A stretch of DNA of 64,000 nucleotides from Rutpela maculata (GCA_936432065.2 OW386286.2:24921179-24985178); one strand, 5' to 3'; shown: positions 12,256 through 23,879, counted from the first letter of the stretch. The notes: generated from the letters alone by a model not told the origin. A program made the numbers and translations.

Positions 12256-12664
12256 TTGAGACGCAGCTGATGGTCATTCCTGAAGATACTTCTAATCTCT
12301 CGTCCTCCGGACGATTCTCCCTCAGAAGTACTGTCACCGTTAACTTTTCCATATCTGCTGGTAACTTTTTTATCACTGAAACCACTTTTAGTTTTTGTGT
12401 CCTCCTTCGCACCGTACGAAGCATGCACGGCTGAATTGTCCGAATCCGAGTCCGAATTGTCGCACGAAATACCTTCGTCGTCTTTGTCGGGTGAAGTTTC
12501 CGCTTTCAAAATGGACCGTCTACTCGGAGAACCGTTGGAGGAGTCGCGTTTTTTTAAAGCGGACTTTGGGGTACTCGGCGACCGGGTACGGCGGTGTGTC
12601 GATGAGTCGGTAGTTGATTTTAGTATGCTCTTCCTTTCCGATGCTTTTTCAACCTCAACGTCAT
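12256..12664 (-). CDS. Host gene exon 4 of those visible (supervillin-like?)
   Basis: A 409-bp exon on the minus strand: acceptor TTTTTCAG before 12664, donor CTCAA/GTAAGTGAT after 12256, entering in phase 1 and leaving in phase 2. It encodes 135 full codons, serine-rich and charged, with three related motifs: RKSILKST, PKSALKKRDSS and RRSILKAETS. The acidic run DNSDSDSDNS follows. Its GC content is clearly higher than the surrounding repeats. A SILKS motif downstream of a TQPVT segment is what I remember of vertebrate supervillin, an actin-binding membrane-cytoskeleton protein with C-terminal villin domains; that identity is tentative. Disordered scaffolding proteins of other families remain possible. 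Confidence 0.85.
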
Positions 12665-13175
12665 CTGAAAAAATTTAAGACATAATAATTATGGTGTTAC
12701 TACAATTTGTCAAAAATAATATTTTTGGTTGATTTCTATTAATAATATTATATGTACATTTACTCAAATAGCTGAATAAAATTAAACACCAAAGAATACG
12801 ATTTCAACGATTAAATAATCCAAATGGGTGGTAAATTTTTGGTGGAAATGCAAACAAACTGTATGCTATCAGGAAGTTACAGTAAAATTTTGCCCTATCT
12901 GGGAGTTGAGCTTTTTTTTTGGATTTTTAAATTTTAATTTTGAAAAACGTGTTTTTGTGTCGTTTTATTTTTGTTAAAGGAGCCATTTCCGAAAGTTTTC
13001 CAATAAGAGTTTTTTGATCGAGAAGAGACATACTTTATATAAAAAAAGTTTTAGCCAATTAGACCGCACATTTTTTTAGTTTCTTTTCCTGCGCCTTCGT
13101 TAAAACAAATCTTTTTAATGTAGAATATTATAAAATAGTGGAAGACCAGACCCTCTGAATTCGACACCCTCTATA
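12665..13175. other. Start of the 31-kb intron, no feature
   Basis: Immediately upstream (in transcription sense) of the exon acceptor. AT-rich with a polypyrimidine tract on the minus strand. No repeat assigned. Confidence 0.4.
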
Positions 13176-15639
13176 CAACTCGCGAACACCCACCTAAAAA
13201 ATAGGTAATCTGATGTAAAATAACCTGCTAAACTTGATTTTTGAATTCGCCCATTGATTTGAGATTGCCAAAATGACCAAATTGGCAATTTTCTAAAAAA
13301 AAATAATTATGTGTTATTTTTTGTTTTTCATATAACACGTCATATATTTTTTATTTTACTTCAGAATTTTTTAATTTTTTTACATAATATTCTCTAACTA
13401 TTCTTTGATATGTTGAAAGTAAAAAACTTTACCTAAAAAATAATTAGTTGGCAAAAAAAAGATAACAACTTTTCTTTGACGCAAAATCTTTAAAATTTGC
13501 AGAGTAAAATGTCCGATCGAGGTATCTTTTTTATTTTTAAAGTTAGGTGCCTACTATAAACGAAGAAAATGTTCCGAATGAACTAAATAAAATCTTTTAT
13601 AAGAAGTTTTTTTTGAAATTTTGCTCCCTTATCGAAATATTCATTGATTGTTTCAGCGTCCGAACGAATGCGCGCTACTATGAATCGGCCGCAATCGCAT
13701 CTAAAGCTAAACGCAGACACGTGCCGGGTGATTATTATTTTCCAGTATCCATTTATGTTGAGTTGAAAGTGCTTTTGTCTCAGTCCTTATATTTAGTGCG
13801 TTATAAACACATAGTTTGGCATAATAAATTATAATTACTCGGATAGGAAATCAAAGGAAACAAGCTAAAAACGTACTCTTCGCCTGTTCACTGGATTTTT
13901 ATATAATTGTTATACATTCAATAGGATACTTTTCGCAGTTTTTTGTAAATAATGTTACTTTTAGACATTTTTAATTTTATAGTACGATCTTAGTTGGTAA
14001 AAGACTTGGTAAAAAAACTATACCAAACCCCATTTGGGTTTCGATTCCGAGTCAAAAGAACTACACCACCACCTTACACGTAAAATAATGTAAATTTTTA
14101 CATTATAAGACACGAGCTAAAATCATATTTCCACGGTTGTATATTACATTATGAAATGTATATTTGTAAAATATATAAATATTTAGATATTAAAATGAAA
14201 TATCATTTCACCAGATTTCTATTCAATTACAAAAACATAAAAATTAAAAATTTTTTTTTTCAAATTTAAATCATTAAGTAATGACATTTTTATTTATCGA
14301 TCGATTTTGTTCAAATAGGGTTCTTCCTCTAACTAACACTAATTTACTGTCCAAATTTCAGTACAATCGGAATTTTCTTTCTTCAGTTATCGTGCTTACA
14401 AGAAATGTAACGGACGGACAGACAGACGGACATTTTGAAAGTTGTTCAGAATTCGTTCACTAACACAATGGTATGAAAATTTTTTGTCTGCGAGCGATAT
14501 TTACGGTTTTAGAAATGTACCGATAAAATGCAAAATCCGATGACATTTCTGTGGCTCTAAAACAATACCTATTTGGAACAGAAAAATTTATTTTTATCAC
14601 TAAATCCAGTTTACCATGCACAATGTAGAAGATTGTATACCCGAACTGCTTATAAAAGAAAATCAGAAATTGTAAATCCTAGTACAGAGAATACAAGTAA
14701 AAAGGGCATTTCTGCAATGTGCTATTTACAAGACAGCCTACCAAATTAAGTCCAGAATTCCAAATGTTTTAGATTTTGGATGGTACCTAAAGGAGGAAAT
14801 CTTATTTCCAAAGATGATTTCAAAAAGCCCAAAACCCAATTTTATTGAGTTAACTCCATTTTGTAAATGTAAATTATATAACTGTACTACAAGCTGCAAG
14901 TGTAGCAAAGCAAACGTGCAATGTAACATAAGTTGTTTATGCGAAGGAAAATGTAATCTTTAGTACCCACTTGCTGTTATAATTAATGAAAATATATTTT
15001 TTAATGTGTATGTTTCGAGATTATCTACATAATCTTATAACATTTAATTGCAAATAGAAACTAAATAATCCGTAGACTCACTTGATCGCTTAAACGACAC
15101 CACAGATGGGCGACGTTAATAGAAGTTATGCTTTAAATTAATGCGGACGAGTTGCGCGGCCACATTCAACAGCGTCATCTCGTTACATGAGCCGAATTTC
15201 AAAGAAATCGCTATAAAAAAGTTTGTTTAAAGTATATGGAACATTTTTCTCGTTTATACTATAACTCTCTCTTTAAAAATAAAAAAGTTACCTCGATCGG
15301 GTATTTTTCAATGCAAATTTTAAAAAGCCGCGACAATAGAGGGTAACTATATTTTTATTAGGCACTATATTATTAGTTACACTATATTCTTTACCGTCAG
15401 CCTGTCCAAGAATATTGGAGGGATAATGTGTAAAATATTGGTCTAAATCGGAATTAAAATAAAAAAGATATGATGTGTTATGTGCAAAACAAAAATTAAC
15501 ACATAATTTTAAAATTTTTCAAAAAATTTGCGAATTGACCGATTTGGCAATCTCAAATTAACGGGCGAACTCAAAAATCAAATCCAGAAGGTCATTTTAC
15601 ATAATATCATCTGTTTTTTAGGTGGGTGTTCGCGAGTTG
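13176..15639 (+). mobile_element. Long-TIR element carrying a CXC-domain relic (copy 1 of a pair)
   Basis: Left end CAACTCGCGAACACCCACCT at 13176 and right end GGTGGGTGTTCGCGAGTTG ending at 15639 are inverse complements, each flanked by TA (TATA outside the left). The arms extend to about 13560 and 15250 and include GATCGAGGTA..TTTTTTATTTTTAAAG near their inner ends. The interior carries a CXC-protein relic (14706-14963) on the plus strand and a phrase with a GACGGACAGACAGACGG microsatellite at 14412-14430. The arms are homologous to those of the element at 16105-17915, so both belong to one family. Total length is 2464 bp. Confidence 0.85.
14706..14963 (+). pseudogene. CXC-domain protein, C-terminal fragment
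   Basis: An uninterrupted frame of 85 codons ends at TAG 14961-14963. It starts AFLQCAIYKTAYQIKSRIP, continues VLDFGWYLKEEILFPK, and ends in the cysteine cluster FCKCKLYNCTTSCKCSKANV followed by QCNISCLCEGKC. This matches the C-terminal end of the PIN-like/CXC family also seen at 48380-49363: an HxxYxxxYQ-type segment, a GW motif about 15 residues on, then a CxC...CxC zinc-binding cluster related to Tesmin/TSO1 CXC repeats. Upstream sequence is decayed. It lies centrally in the long-TIR element. Confidence 0.75.
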
Positions 15640-16104
15640 TATAGACTACTTTTAAAATGCTTCCTACAGATTGGCTGCTCTCCGACTAAAAAGGCTATTA
15701 GAAAGTATCACAATACAAAATAAGTGAATGAAAATCATGAATTCAGAAATTTTCTAAATTGACCTCTTGTACGGGGTTATGGAGTTATTTCTGTTATTAT
15801 TAGAAATAAAAAAAAAAGTTTCGTATAAAAGTTGTATGTATATATATTTTACTTGCAATTAGAAAACAATTGCTTGCATAGGTCACGTGATATAACAATG
15901 AAGGTAGTTTTTTAAATGGAAAACCCTGTATATTTTTACAAATTCTTTTAGATCTTTTCTCCCTGATTTCAAATATATAAGGTTAATAGGTCTAGCTGTA
16001 ATACTTCTTGACATATCGGATATTAAAAGTTTGATGTATTATAAGAATAAAAATACAATCCTTATTGAAGGGAAAGGAGAAATCTGTATCTTACACCTTG
16101 TATA
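15640..16104. other. Spacer between the paired CXC elements
   Basis: No gene. AT-rich; contains GGAAAACCCTGTATATTTTT at 15919-15938, a phrase common to arms of the other TIR elements in this window, so part of it is probably a decayed MITE arm. Confidence 0.4.
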
Positions 16105-17915
16105 CCACTCGAGGACATAAAAAAACTGAATATTGAAACTTATGTAAAATGACCTGCTGCGTCCGAATTTTAAGGTCGCGAATTAATTTGGGATTGCGAA
16201 ATCAGTGAAATTGAGAATTTTTGTTTTTTCTTTCGAAAATCTGTGATTTCTTCATATCATATGTTTAACTTGCCGTATCTTTTTTATTAGTGATTTTATT
16301 AATCTAAAATTTTAAACAGGTAATATTCAAATATTTCTGATCACATTGGAATGAACAAAGTTAAGAAAATTAAAATGTTTAATTGCTCTATTAATAAAAG
16401 AAAAATGAAATAACGCAGCTTTACGTAATTTGTAGCAGAAAATGTAGTCGCCTGCTAACTTTTTTATTATTAAAGATAGCTAGGTACTATAAGCGACAAA
16501 GCTGTAGACAATGAAACGTCTTTTAAAAATTTTGCTTAGTTTTCGAGAAAACAGGTATTAAGGCAACTGTATTATTTGCGAGGTGGTCTATCGCATGTTT
16601 ATGATTTCACCCGTGCGTGTCCAAGTAGATATACAAAACCACATACCAAGTGAATCCGAAAATACCAGATATTTTGGAATTTGGATGGTGTCAGTAGGAA
16701 AATATCGCTTCTCCAGTTATGATGTCAATCGAATCTAAACCAGATTTTCTTAAACTGTCACCATTCTGCAAATATAAAGACTGTTCTGCTAGGTGTAGTG
16801 CATGAAAACAAATGTGCAGTGTGTTATGAGTTGCTTATGTGAAGGGAAATAATGTATTCTGTTAGAACATTAACAGTATTATAATTTATCAGCAAACGCA
16901 GGTACATGGTTTTTATTAGATTTAAGTGTAAATAAAAATTTGAGAACTACCAAATTATACAATATTATATTTAATATCAAAGAAAATGCCTAATCCAATG
17001 ATTTTAATGTAACATAAATACAGGTTGAACAAGGTTCAAGATCATTCTGCTACAACTCGTAAATAAATATTAAATAATTTTAATTTATGCTGTATTTAAT
17101 TTAATAGAAATGTGCACAATAATATTTATTTTGTAGAATATATAATATTCATATTACTTTCCATATAGTAATTACCTAACAAACTTATCAAGGACTACCT
17201 AAATCATTTTTCCAGGAATAAATCTGCAGACATTAAATACATTAATTGAACGGTATTATGGAGTATATTATTTTAGTTATATTTAAAATAACACAATTAA
17301 GATGGTAATCATATTCCTTATGAATTTACTTATCAGTACTTCCGTAAGATTTCTGGAAACCCCTATATTTATTATATTTTAACACGTGATGGTGCTATCC
17401 GATGCGTACCCTTAGAACTGCAAGAGAAGTGGAGAGCGCGCGTAAAACTTTTGGGTTTAACTTACTATAACTTTTTTTGCATTGAAGCTAAAGACACTTT
17501 TTTCAATAAAAACAATTTTGATGTTTTCAGCGAAACTTTGTCGCAGACTTCTTTTTAAATTTCAAGAAACAACAATCGCTCCCCGATTAGTCAAAATTTC
17601 ACTACACACAAATGAGAAGGTCTTATAAATTAATTTTTTTTTCAAAATGGTTTCATAGAAAACAATTTAACAGCATCAGTATTATAGCTAGATACCAACC
17701 ATCATTTAGCAAAAAAAATTAGCTCGTTTTTTAATCGTGAAGATATGACTTGAGAAGTACTAAAAAACGTGTATTTTCGATTTTTCGATTTTTGGGTAAA
17801 ATTGACATTTAGGGGGTGTTTCGCAATTCCGAATTTCATCGCGACCTCAACAATCCAATGCGGCAGGTGGTCTTCTATGAGAAACCATTTTCAGTTATTT
17901 TATGTTCTCGAGTGG
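16105..17915 (+). mobile_element. Long-TIR element carrying a CXC-domain relic (copy 2 of a pair)
   Basis: Left end CCACTCGAGGACATAAAAAA at 16105 and right end TTATGTTCTCGAGTGG ending at 17915 are inverted, with TA (TATA) flanks. The arm sequence (ACTTATGTAAAATGACCTGC, then CGCGAATTAATTTGGGATTG) aligns with the arm of the 13176-15639 element, with considerable divergence. The CXC relic at about 16600-16860 is on the plus strand, as in copy 1. Total length is 1811 bp. Confidence 0.78.
16600..16860 (+). pseudogene. CXC-domain protein relic
   Basis: Decayed counterpart of the fragment at 14706-14963. Reading with shifts gives YKTTYQVNPKIPDILEFGW, then ASPVMMSIESKPDFLKLSPF and CKYKDCSARCSA, a stop, KQMCSV, and a final CEG-like block. 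Compared with copy 1 (YKTAYQIKSRIPNVLDFGW; FCKCK; SCKCSKANVQC), the order and spacing are the same. Several stops and frameshifts make it non-functional. Confidence 0.65.
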
Positions 17916-17989
17916 TATAGGCCTCTTTTTAGGAGCATTTCTCAGGCGGCTCGGTTTCCTACTATGAGATGAACAATATTTTATAACTA

Positions 17990-18095
17990 TTTTATGGTTA
18001 TACATACACTTTGCACCTTAAATACCGCCACAAAAATGCATCCAACGGTGTTAAATCAGGGCTGTTTGGTGGCCATGGAATTGGTCTACCGGATT
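17990..18095 (-). pseudogene. Mariner-type transposase C-terminal scrap
   Basis: Minus-strand translation reads GRPIPWPPNSPDLTPLDAFL followed by WRYLRCKVYV. This is the block around the third catalytic acid in IS630/Tc1/mariner transposases (SPDLTPLDFFLWG). Nothing else of the gene is recognisable on either side. Confidence 0.7.
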
Positions 18096-18232
18096 TTTTA
18101 ATATTTTCTTTTTATTTTTTATTTATTTTTTACATATTTTTTTGAAAATGAATATGGCTGCCTAAGAGTACTTTACATCATTTGACTGCAAAAACATCTT
18201 AGCAGTTCTGTTAATGAATGCTGGTCATTGGA

Positions 18233-18250
18233 GGGGGGGGGGGGGGGGGG
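18233..18250. repeat. G homopolymer (18 bases)
   Basis: An uninterrupted run of 18 G on the plus strand, next to a Repeat A copy. Homopolymers of this length are unstable and sequencing-error prone, so the exact length is uncertain. Confidence 0.8.
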
Positions 18251-18349
18251 TAGTTCCGTTTGTGTTTGAATCGATTGCAAATAAAAAAAAAATTTCAGTC
18301 ATTATTGTCCAAGAATAAATTAGGTCAAAGGCCGGCCTTACGGGTCCTC

Positions 18350-18674
18350 CTCCAATTTGATACATATTTATTACAACTAGAATATATTTTGACGTTATTT
18401 CGTTTAAGAGTTGAGGGGTAAATGGGGGGATAGATAGGTAAAACAAGCAAGAGCCCATAAAACTGGGATTTAGTGTATGTACGAGAAACCAAGGTCTCAT
18501 TTTTTTTTACTTCAGCTCCCCCCTCCATAATAACCCCCATTACCACCCCCACATTATTATAAGGGAGCCAAAAAATAAGATTGTGATTTAGTGTGCAAAA
18601 ATCTTTTTGGCATCAGCCACCTCCACTACCACCGGAAAGGATGCGGAAATAATAATTCCTTAGGCAGCGGTTTT
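18350..18674 (-). repeat. Repeat A copy (minus strand, diverged)
   Basis: Read on the minus strand it begins AAACCGCTGCCTAAGGAATT at 18673, includes the GGTGGTAGTGGAGGTGGCTG tract and CACTAAATCACAATC, and fades out after GGTTTCTCGTACATACACTA-like and AAACGAAATAACGTC-like sequence. The 3' hairpin end is missing. Confidence 0.65.
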
Positions 18675-19284
18675 CTTTTACCATAAATGTAAAAACTTTA
18701 TATGAAATAGTTAAAAACTTTTTATCAACCTATTCTAACCGTTTTCACGTTTTTTATCGATTTATGACATTACAGCTAAATTATTTTAAATTAATCTACT
18801 TACTAATGCAAATAATTAATAAGTTGTGCAATTAAATTAAGGGTATATCAAAGAATATTTTAAAACGGTCATGCACAACACAAATGCATTACCTCATTCT
18901 AATTAGAAATGATTTAGAATGCATATCCTAATATTAAGTGTTTAACTACAATGTAATTCAATTTATGGTACATGTTAGAAATACAATTTGATTTAAATAC
19001 CTACGATTTAAAAAATAATCATCATCGTTAAAATACGTAATAGTGTAGTTATTTGTCCCACCGCACAAACACTGGCAATCCAATAGCCATTCCATATTGA
19101 TCTTATACGCACTTCTCACACTGAATTGCGGACCCTTTCCTCCCATCAGACTCTAAAAAAGTGCTTAGAGTCCCTACGTTTTTTGCAAATGCAAAAAATC
19201 CAAGTATACCTCAGAGAGCCGTCTCTTTTTGCAGTGCCCAGAGGTGGACTGGGCTGGATTGGCTCTAGTAGCTCCGGTCACATA
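18675..19284. other. Unassigned intronic sequence
   Basis: No gene recognised. A GC-richer patch at 19230-19280 (GAGGTGGACTGGGCTGGATT) borders the next TIR element. Confidence 0.35.
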
Positions 19285-20204
19285 GAGTGAAATTACTTAG
19301 AGAAGATAACATACTAAAACTACTAAGTTTACTATTTTCGTTTATTAATATTATTGAACAGTCGCAATTACAATAAATTTCATTTCATCTGTTTTATTCA
19401 TAAAAATGGTTGAATATTCACTATAAAAACCGCTGCCCAAGGAATCCTACTTCCACATCCGGATTTTCTATCCAAGTCACAGAACGAAAAAATGTTGTAT
19501 CTGGAAATAATTGTTTATGGAACTTTAATAATATAATATTTGAAATCCTCTACCCCAAAAACCTATAAAACGATACCCCACATCGGTAGTGGGGTGGGGG
19601 TGGTGACAGGGGGTGGGAGTGGGGGGTGGATAAAGTAAAAAAATATTTTGAGGTTTCTGGTTCATGTAAACACACTAAATCACATTTTTTTTCATCCCCT
19701 TTAATAATGGGGTGGGGGTGGTAATGGGGGTGGCTAATGCCAATTTTTTTTTAGAGACCTTAGCTTCTCTTGTCTATACTAAATATCAATTTTATGAACT
19801 CTTACCTGTTTGATTTACCTATTTACTCCAAATTTACCCCAATTTACCCCCCCAACCCTTCGACGGAACAAGATGAAAATATAATCTAGTTCTAGATCTC
19901 GTTAAAGTACATATGTGTCCCAAATTTCAAGTCAATATCTCAAACGGTTCCAGAGTAAACGTGCGCACAAAAAAAGTTACAGACCGACAGACAGACAGAA
20001 AATTTTTTTTCGCTCAAACTTGAAATCTCGACGTTTCATGACATTCTAAGCCAATTTGAACAATAAACATTTTTTTGTCGTTACTATACTTCCACTGGAT
20101 GTGGAAGTAATATATAATAAATACCGAAAAAAGGACCTAGAAAATCGGCACGCGCTAGCGATATCGGTTTGTGCGGATGTTATCTTCTCTAATTAATTTC
20201 ACTC
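19285..20204. mobile_element. TA-flanked MITE interrupted by Repeat A
   Basis: Left end GAGTGAAATTACTTAGAGAA (continuing GATAACAT) at 19285 is mirrored by ATGTTATCTTCTCTAATTAA (continuing TTTCACTC) ending at 20204, with TA outside both ends. Removing the Repeat A copy (19427-20110) leaves only about 240 bp, a typical MITE size. Confidence 0.75.
19427..20110 (+). repeat. Repeat A copy (full length)
   Basis: Runs from AAACCGCTGCCCAAGGAATC through the purine tract, the GTCCCAAATTTCAAGTCAAT phrase and a GACAGACA microsatellite to the hairpin CTTCCACTGGATGTGGAAGTAA. Closely similar to copy 1 at 4492-5192. Confidence 0.85.
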
Positions 20205-20289
20205 TACAAATAAAAGCTTTCGGACTTCTAATCAAAAGACAGGAAAATACAAATAAACAAAAATATATTTTTTCAGGTAGGTAACCTAC

Positions 20290-20534
20290 ATATCAAAATT
20301 TTAAAAGAGAGGAGAGACATTTTGATTCACAAGCAATATCATCAATTATCTTCCTGTAATCAAAAACAAAATCCCCTCAACGTCTAACATTACAAAAGAA
20401 GATCTTAATCGATTTTTTATTAATTTAAGTAGGGAAAATAATCGCTCACACGAAACTTGTGAACAAGATAAATTTGGTGTAAACATATGCAAGGTGGTAA
20501 ACAAACCATTATCACTATTAAACTTAAACAGCAA
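20290..20534 (-). pseudogene. hAT transposase dimerisation-domain fragment
   Basis: The minus-strand frame includes CSQVSCERLFSLLKLIKNRL followed by RSSF, the conserved SCERxFSxLKxIKxxLRS core of the C-terminal hAT dimerisation domain. A frameshift leads on to a YRKIIDDIA-like tail. Upstream is a short in-frame stretch (LFKFNSDNGLF). The catalytic core is missing. No TIRs of this element are visible. Confidence 0.75.
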
Positions 20535-20575
20535 CTGGACTGGCTTTTAACTGACTTCGCGATTTCTCTCATATA

Positions 20576-21318
20576 CAGGGTGATTTACCACAACATACGG
20601 AAAATAAAATGGTGTACTAGTCTTCTATATGGGAAAGCCTCTGCAAAAATTTAAAGTGATCCGAGGTAATTTAGTATATTTCCTTGCATTAAAACTTGCA
20701 AAGATACTCTACTGTTATTTGTCTAGGTCAGTGTGCATGGGGCAATGAACTACGCACCTGGAATGGATCCATCCTTGAAATAAAAGTAAGGCAAATCGAA
20801 TTTGGCCAACACGGAATCGTGGCTGGTATCTGTCTCTTTCCATCTTATTAAGAACTTCAACGATCGGGTCCGTTGCAGGTATGTAGTATAAGAGTTTACT
20901 GATATGGGGTTAGTGTGTTCATTGTCTTCCCGACTTCCAGTTGGAGTGTACCGTTAATTTTAAATTGTATTCGTAGATCGATAGCGTTCAATATGTCATT
21001 CTGCGTTTAGAACAGTGAATTGAATGTAATGCATTCGAGCATTTGTTTGACTTTTCATTATTTTTAAGTTGTGTTTAAGCTGTGCTGAGTTCTACAAAAA
21101 TTATTTTAATTTTTGCTATTTTTGTAGTGTGATTGAATCCAAAAAGTCACTTCTAACCCCGCCAGCTTTGCTGTCAAGTCTGATAAAGGAAGAAGAGAAG
21201 TGATATGGTTACACCGCGTTACGTCAGATTGGTTAAAATCATAGGCAGCATATTCCTACAAAAAAAAATAAGGTAGTTTTTCGGTCACATTTTCCGCATG
21301 TAGTAGTAAATCACCCTG
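20576..21318. mobile_element. 743-bp MITE with CAGGGTGATTTAC ends
   Basis: Left CAGGGTGATTTACCACAACA at 20576 and right TAGTAGTAAATCACCCTG ending at 21318 form inverted ends of about 30 bp (with a matching CGGAAAA inside), flanked by TA. The interior shows no coding sequence. The start CAGGGTGATT resembles the end of the element at 3947-6720, but the interiors differ. Confidence 0.8.
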
Positions 21319-21488
21319 TAAAGAGAATGTATTTTGAACAGTAACAAATGAGACTATCCGTCCAACGAACGACTATGTTTCATAGCATATAAAATAAAAC
21401 AATTATTATTAAGCAAAAATATTTATAATAAACCGAAAATAAACGCATATTTCCCTCTCACTCTGCAAAATCCTATCCTTAACAAACC

Positions 21489-21936
21489 ACCTTTATTTTT
21501 CAAGATATCACAACTAACTAAAAAAAGTAGTTTAGAATGCAATTTTACGACTCCTTGCCAAATTTTAGGAATATGAATTTACCTTGATGGAAATGCTTCT
21601 TTTTCAGTTTAGTATTTTATTTTGAATGATGCGACGAAAAATTTTTAAAAAGTTATTTTAGTAGTCCTCTAAAATAATGTGAATACCTGGTCGCACTATT
21701 TAAAATGAATTCAGTCAGTTATGAAACGGATTTCTCGACAAATTTTTTTTTTTCGTACGGTGATCATTATAAATTTTTGTCCGGTTATAATATATGTATT
21801 TGATCAAATAAAATAGGTATAATAAACTACTGATTTACTGGAAAAAGTAAATTTATATTCCTGACATTTGGTGAGGCGGCATAAAATTGCATTCTAAATA
21901 ACTTTTGTTAATGAAATATTTTGATATCTTGTTAAT
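21489..21936. mobile_element. Foldback fragment related to the 61731-63829 mariner TIR
   Basis: The arms 21489-21590 and 21845-21936 are inverted copies that both match the inner TIR of the mariner at 61731-63829 (TTTAGAATGCAATTTTA and GGAATATAAATTTAC-like phrases). The outer halves of the TIRs are missing. A Repeat A copy begins immediately after the right arm. Confidence 0.65.
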
Positions 21937-21938
21937 AA

Positions 21939-22279
21939 AGCCGCTGCCCAAGGAATCACTACTTCCACATCCAGATTTTCTATCCAAGTCTCTTACAACG
22001 AAAAAAATTTTGTATATGTAAATAACAGCCACAAAAAAAAATTGGCCTGGGTACTAACTAGTATATTCGATTGGCTCATATATTCCAGATAACCTCAATA
22101 AATAGATACAAACGGTCCCAGAGTAATCGTGAGCACCAAAAAGTGACAAGACCAAAAGACAGGCCGACGCGACGGACAGAACTTTTTTGGCTGAAACTTA
22201 AAATCTTGACGTTTCATGACATTCTAAGCCTATCTGAACAATGCAAATTTCAAAAATTGTTTTTGCGTTGGGGAAGTAA
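21939..22279 (+). repeat. Repeat A copy (internally deleted)
   Basis: Begins GCCGCTGCCCAAGGAATCAC (preceded by AA) and ends GGGGAAGTAATA, but the central purine-rich and spacer part is deleted. The GACA microsatellite has decayed to AGACAGGCCGACGCGACGGA. Confidence 0.7.
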
Positions 22280-22390
22280 TACGTAGAAAACGGCATAACA
22301 AAGATGTAAAAAATCATTGCGTACCGTGGGCTACACGATAGAAGTAAAGCTTCTAGTTCAAAAATTTTCTTCGAAGAAACCTGCTACATC

Positions 22391-22938
22391 CACACTGCTC
22401 TGTGCACCCAAATTACTCGAGGAAAGCCACTGCGCATCTATAATTCTCGAGAAAACTCACTGCGCATTCATACTACCTGACGTAATCCACTGCGCATCTA
22501 TTTTACTCGAGGAAACCCACTGCGAATCTATACTACTTGAGGTAACCTACTGCGCATCCGTAGTACTCGAGAAAAGTCATTGCGCATCAAAAATACTCGA
22601 GGAAACCTACTGCGCATCAATGGTACTCGAGGAAAGCAACTGCGCATCCATACTACTTGAGGTAACCTACTGCGCATCCATAGTACTCGAGAAAAGCTAC
22701 TGCGTATCTAAAATATTCGAGGAAACCTACTGCGCATCCATGCTACTTGAGGTAATATACTGCGCATCAAGGTACTCGAGAAAAGTCACTGCGCATCCAT
22801 AATACTCGGGGAAATCCACTGCGCATCCATAGTATTCGAGAAAGCCACTGCGCATCCATAATACTCGGAAAAACCTACTGCACATTCATAGTATCCGAGG
22901 AAACCCACTGCGCCTCCATACTACTCGAGGTAACCCAC
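22391..22938 (+). repeat. 30-bp minisatellite with 120-bp higher-order period
   Basis: About 17 tandem units of 30 bp (two are 29 bp) with consensus ACTGCGCATCCATAGTACTC followed by GAGAAAACCT, preceded by one degenerate unit. Because 30 is a multiple of three, one frame (22317-22802) stays open and reads as a decapeptide repeat such as TYCASILLEV. I see no reason to believe it is a gene: the frame ends at the first 29-bp unit. Between about 22525 and 22770 units recur in the order V-T-Y, K-S-H/Y, E-T-Y, giving a four-unit period. Confidence 0.9.
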
Positions 22939-23187
22939 TTATTATAGAATCAAGAAAATAATACACCTATAAACACCGTACAGGTTACATGGTATTCTAA
23001 TTTGAAATCGTAGAAGCTAGACACACGCGCGATGACGCGTCTCGGACTCTATCTCATCTATCCTTGAAACATTGGTCTCAATTTAGCAACCTGCTAAAAT
23101 AATCTTGAAAGGCAAGGCACGCTGATGTTCGTTTGTTCATAGGACTCGAATTACAATGCAACCTGTAGGGTGTTTATAAATCTTAAA

Positions 23188-23853
23188 ATTCCACACCTAG
23201 ATTTTTTATCCAAGTCTCTCACAACAAAAAAGTTTTGATATTATATTTGCCCTTCATTATGTGGAAATTATTGTTTATGGAACTTTAATAACATAATATT
23301 TGAAATCGTCTACCCCAAAAACCTATAAAACGATATGCCATATCAGTAGTGGGGGTGGGGGTGGATGAAGTAAAAAAAAATTTTTGAGACCTAAGGTTCT
23401 TGTCTACAGGCTAATTTACAATTTTATTTTCACCAACTTTATTAATGAGGTGGGGGTAGTAATGGGGATGGCTAAGCCAGAAAATTTTGTGAGACCTTAC
23501 CTTCTTGGATATATACTATATACCAATTTTACGGACTCTTATTGCTTGATTTACGTATTTACCTCCATTTATCCTCCACCTATTTACCTCCATTTATCTT
23601 CAACGAAATAAGATTAAAGTATAATCTAGTTTCAGATCTCGTTAAAATACATATGTGTACCAAATTTCAAGTCAATATCTTAAACGGTTCCAGAGTAAAC
23701 GTGCGCATAAAAAAGTTACAGACAGACAGACAGACAAAATTTTTTTTGCTCAAACTTAAAATCTTGACGATGACATTCTAAGCCTATTTGAACAATAAAA
23801 ATTTTCAAAAATTTTTTTTGCGTTACTATACTATACGTGGATGTGGAAGTAAA
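23188..23853 (+). repeat. Repeat A copy (5' end slightly altered)
   Basis: Starts at AATTCCACACCTAGATTTTT rather than the canonical CCGCTGCC start and ends at CGTGGATGTGGAAGTAAAA. It includes the purine tract GTGGGGGTGGGGGTGGATGA and a (GACA)4 microsatellite. Confidence 0.8.
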
Positions 23854-23879
23854 AGTAGGTAGTTTGTTCGATGATTTTT

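Noticed and set aside
12397..12678. 93-codon plus-strand frame
   Set aside because: It is antisense to the host exon, which has splice sites and phase continuity on the minus strand.
18958..19146. Minus-strand frame with FSVRSAYKINMEWLL
   Set aside because: Resembles a segment after the reverse transcriptase in some LINEs, but there is no neighbouring reverse transcriptase or RNase H block to support it.
22317..22802. 161-codon open frame with cysteine-containing decapeptide repeats
   Set aside because: It is a by-product of the 30-bp minisatellite; it ends when a 29-bp unit appears and has no signal peptide or other coding sign.
22391..22938. Possible CRISPR array
   Set aside because: There are no variable spacers; the units are contiguous 30-bp repeats in a eukaryotic intron.
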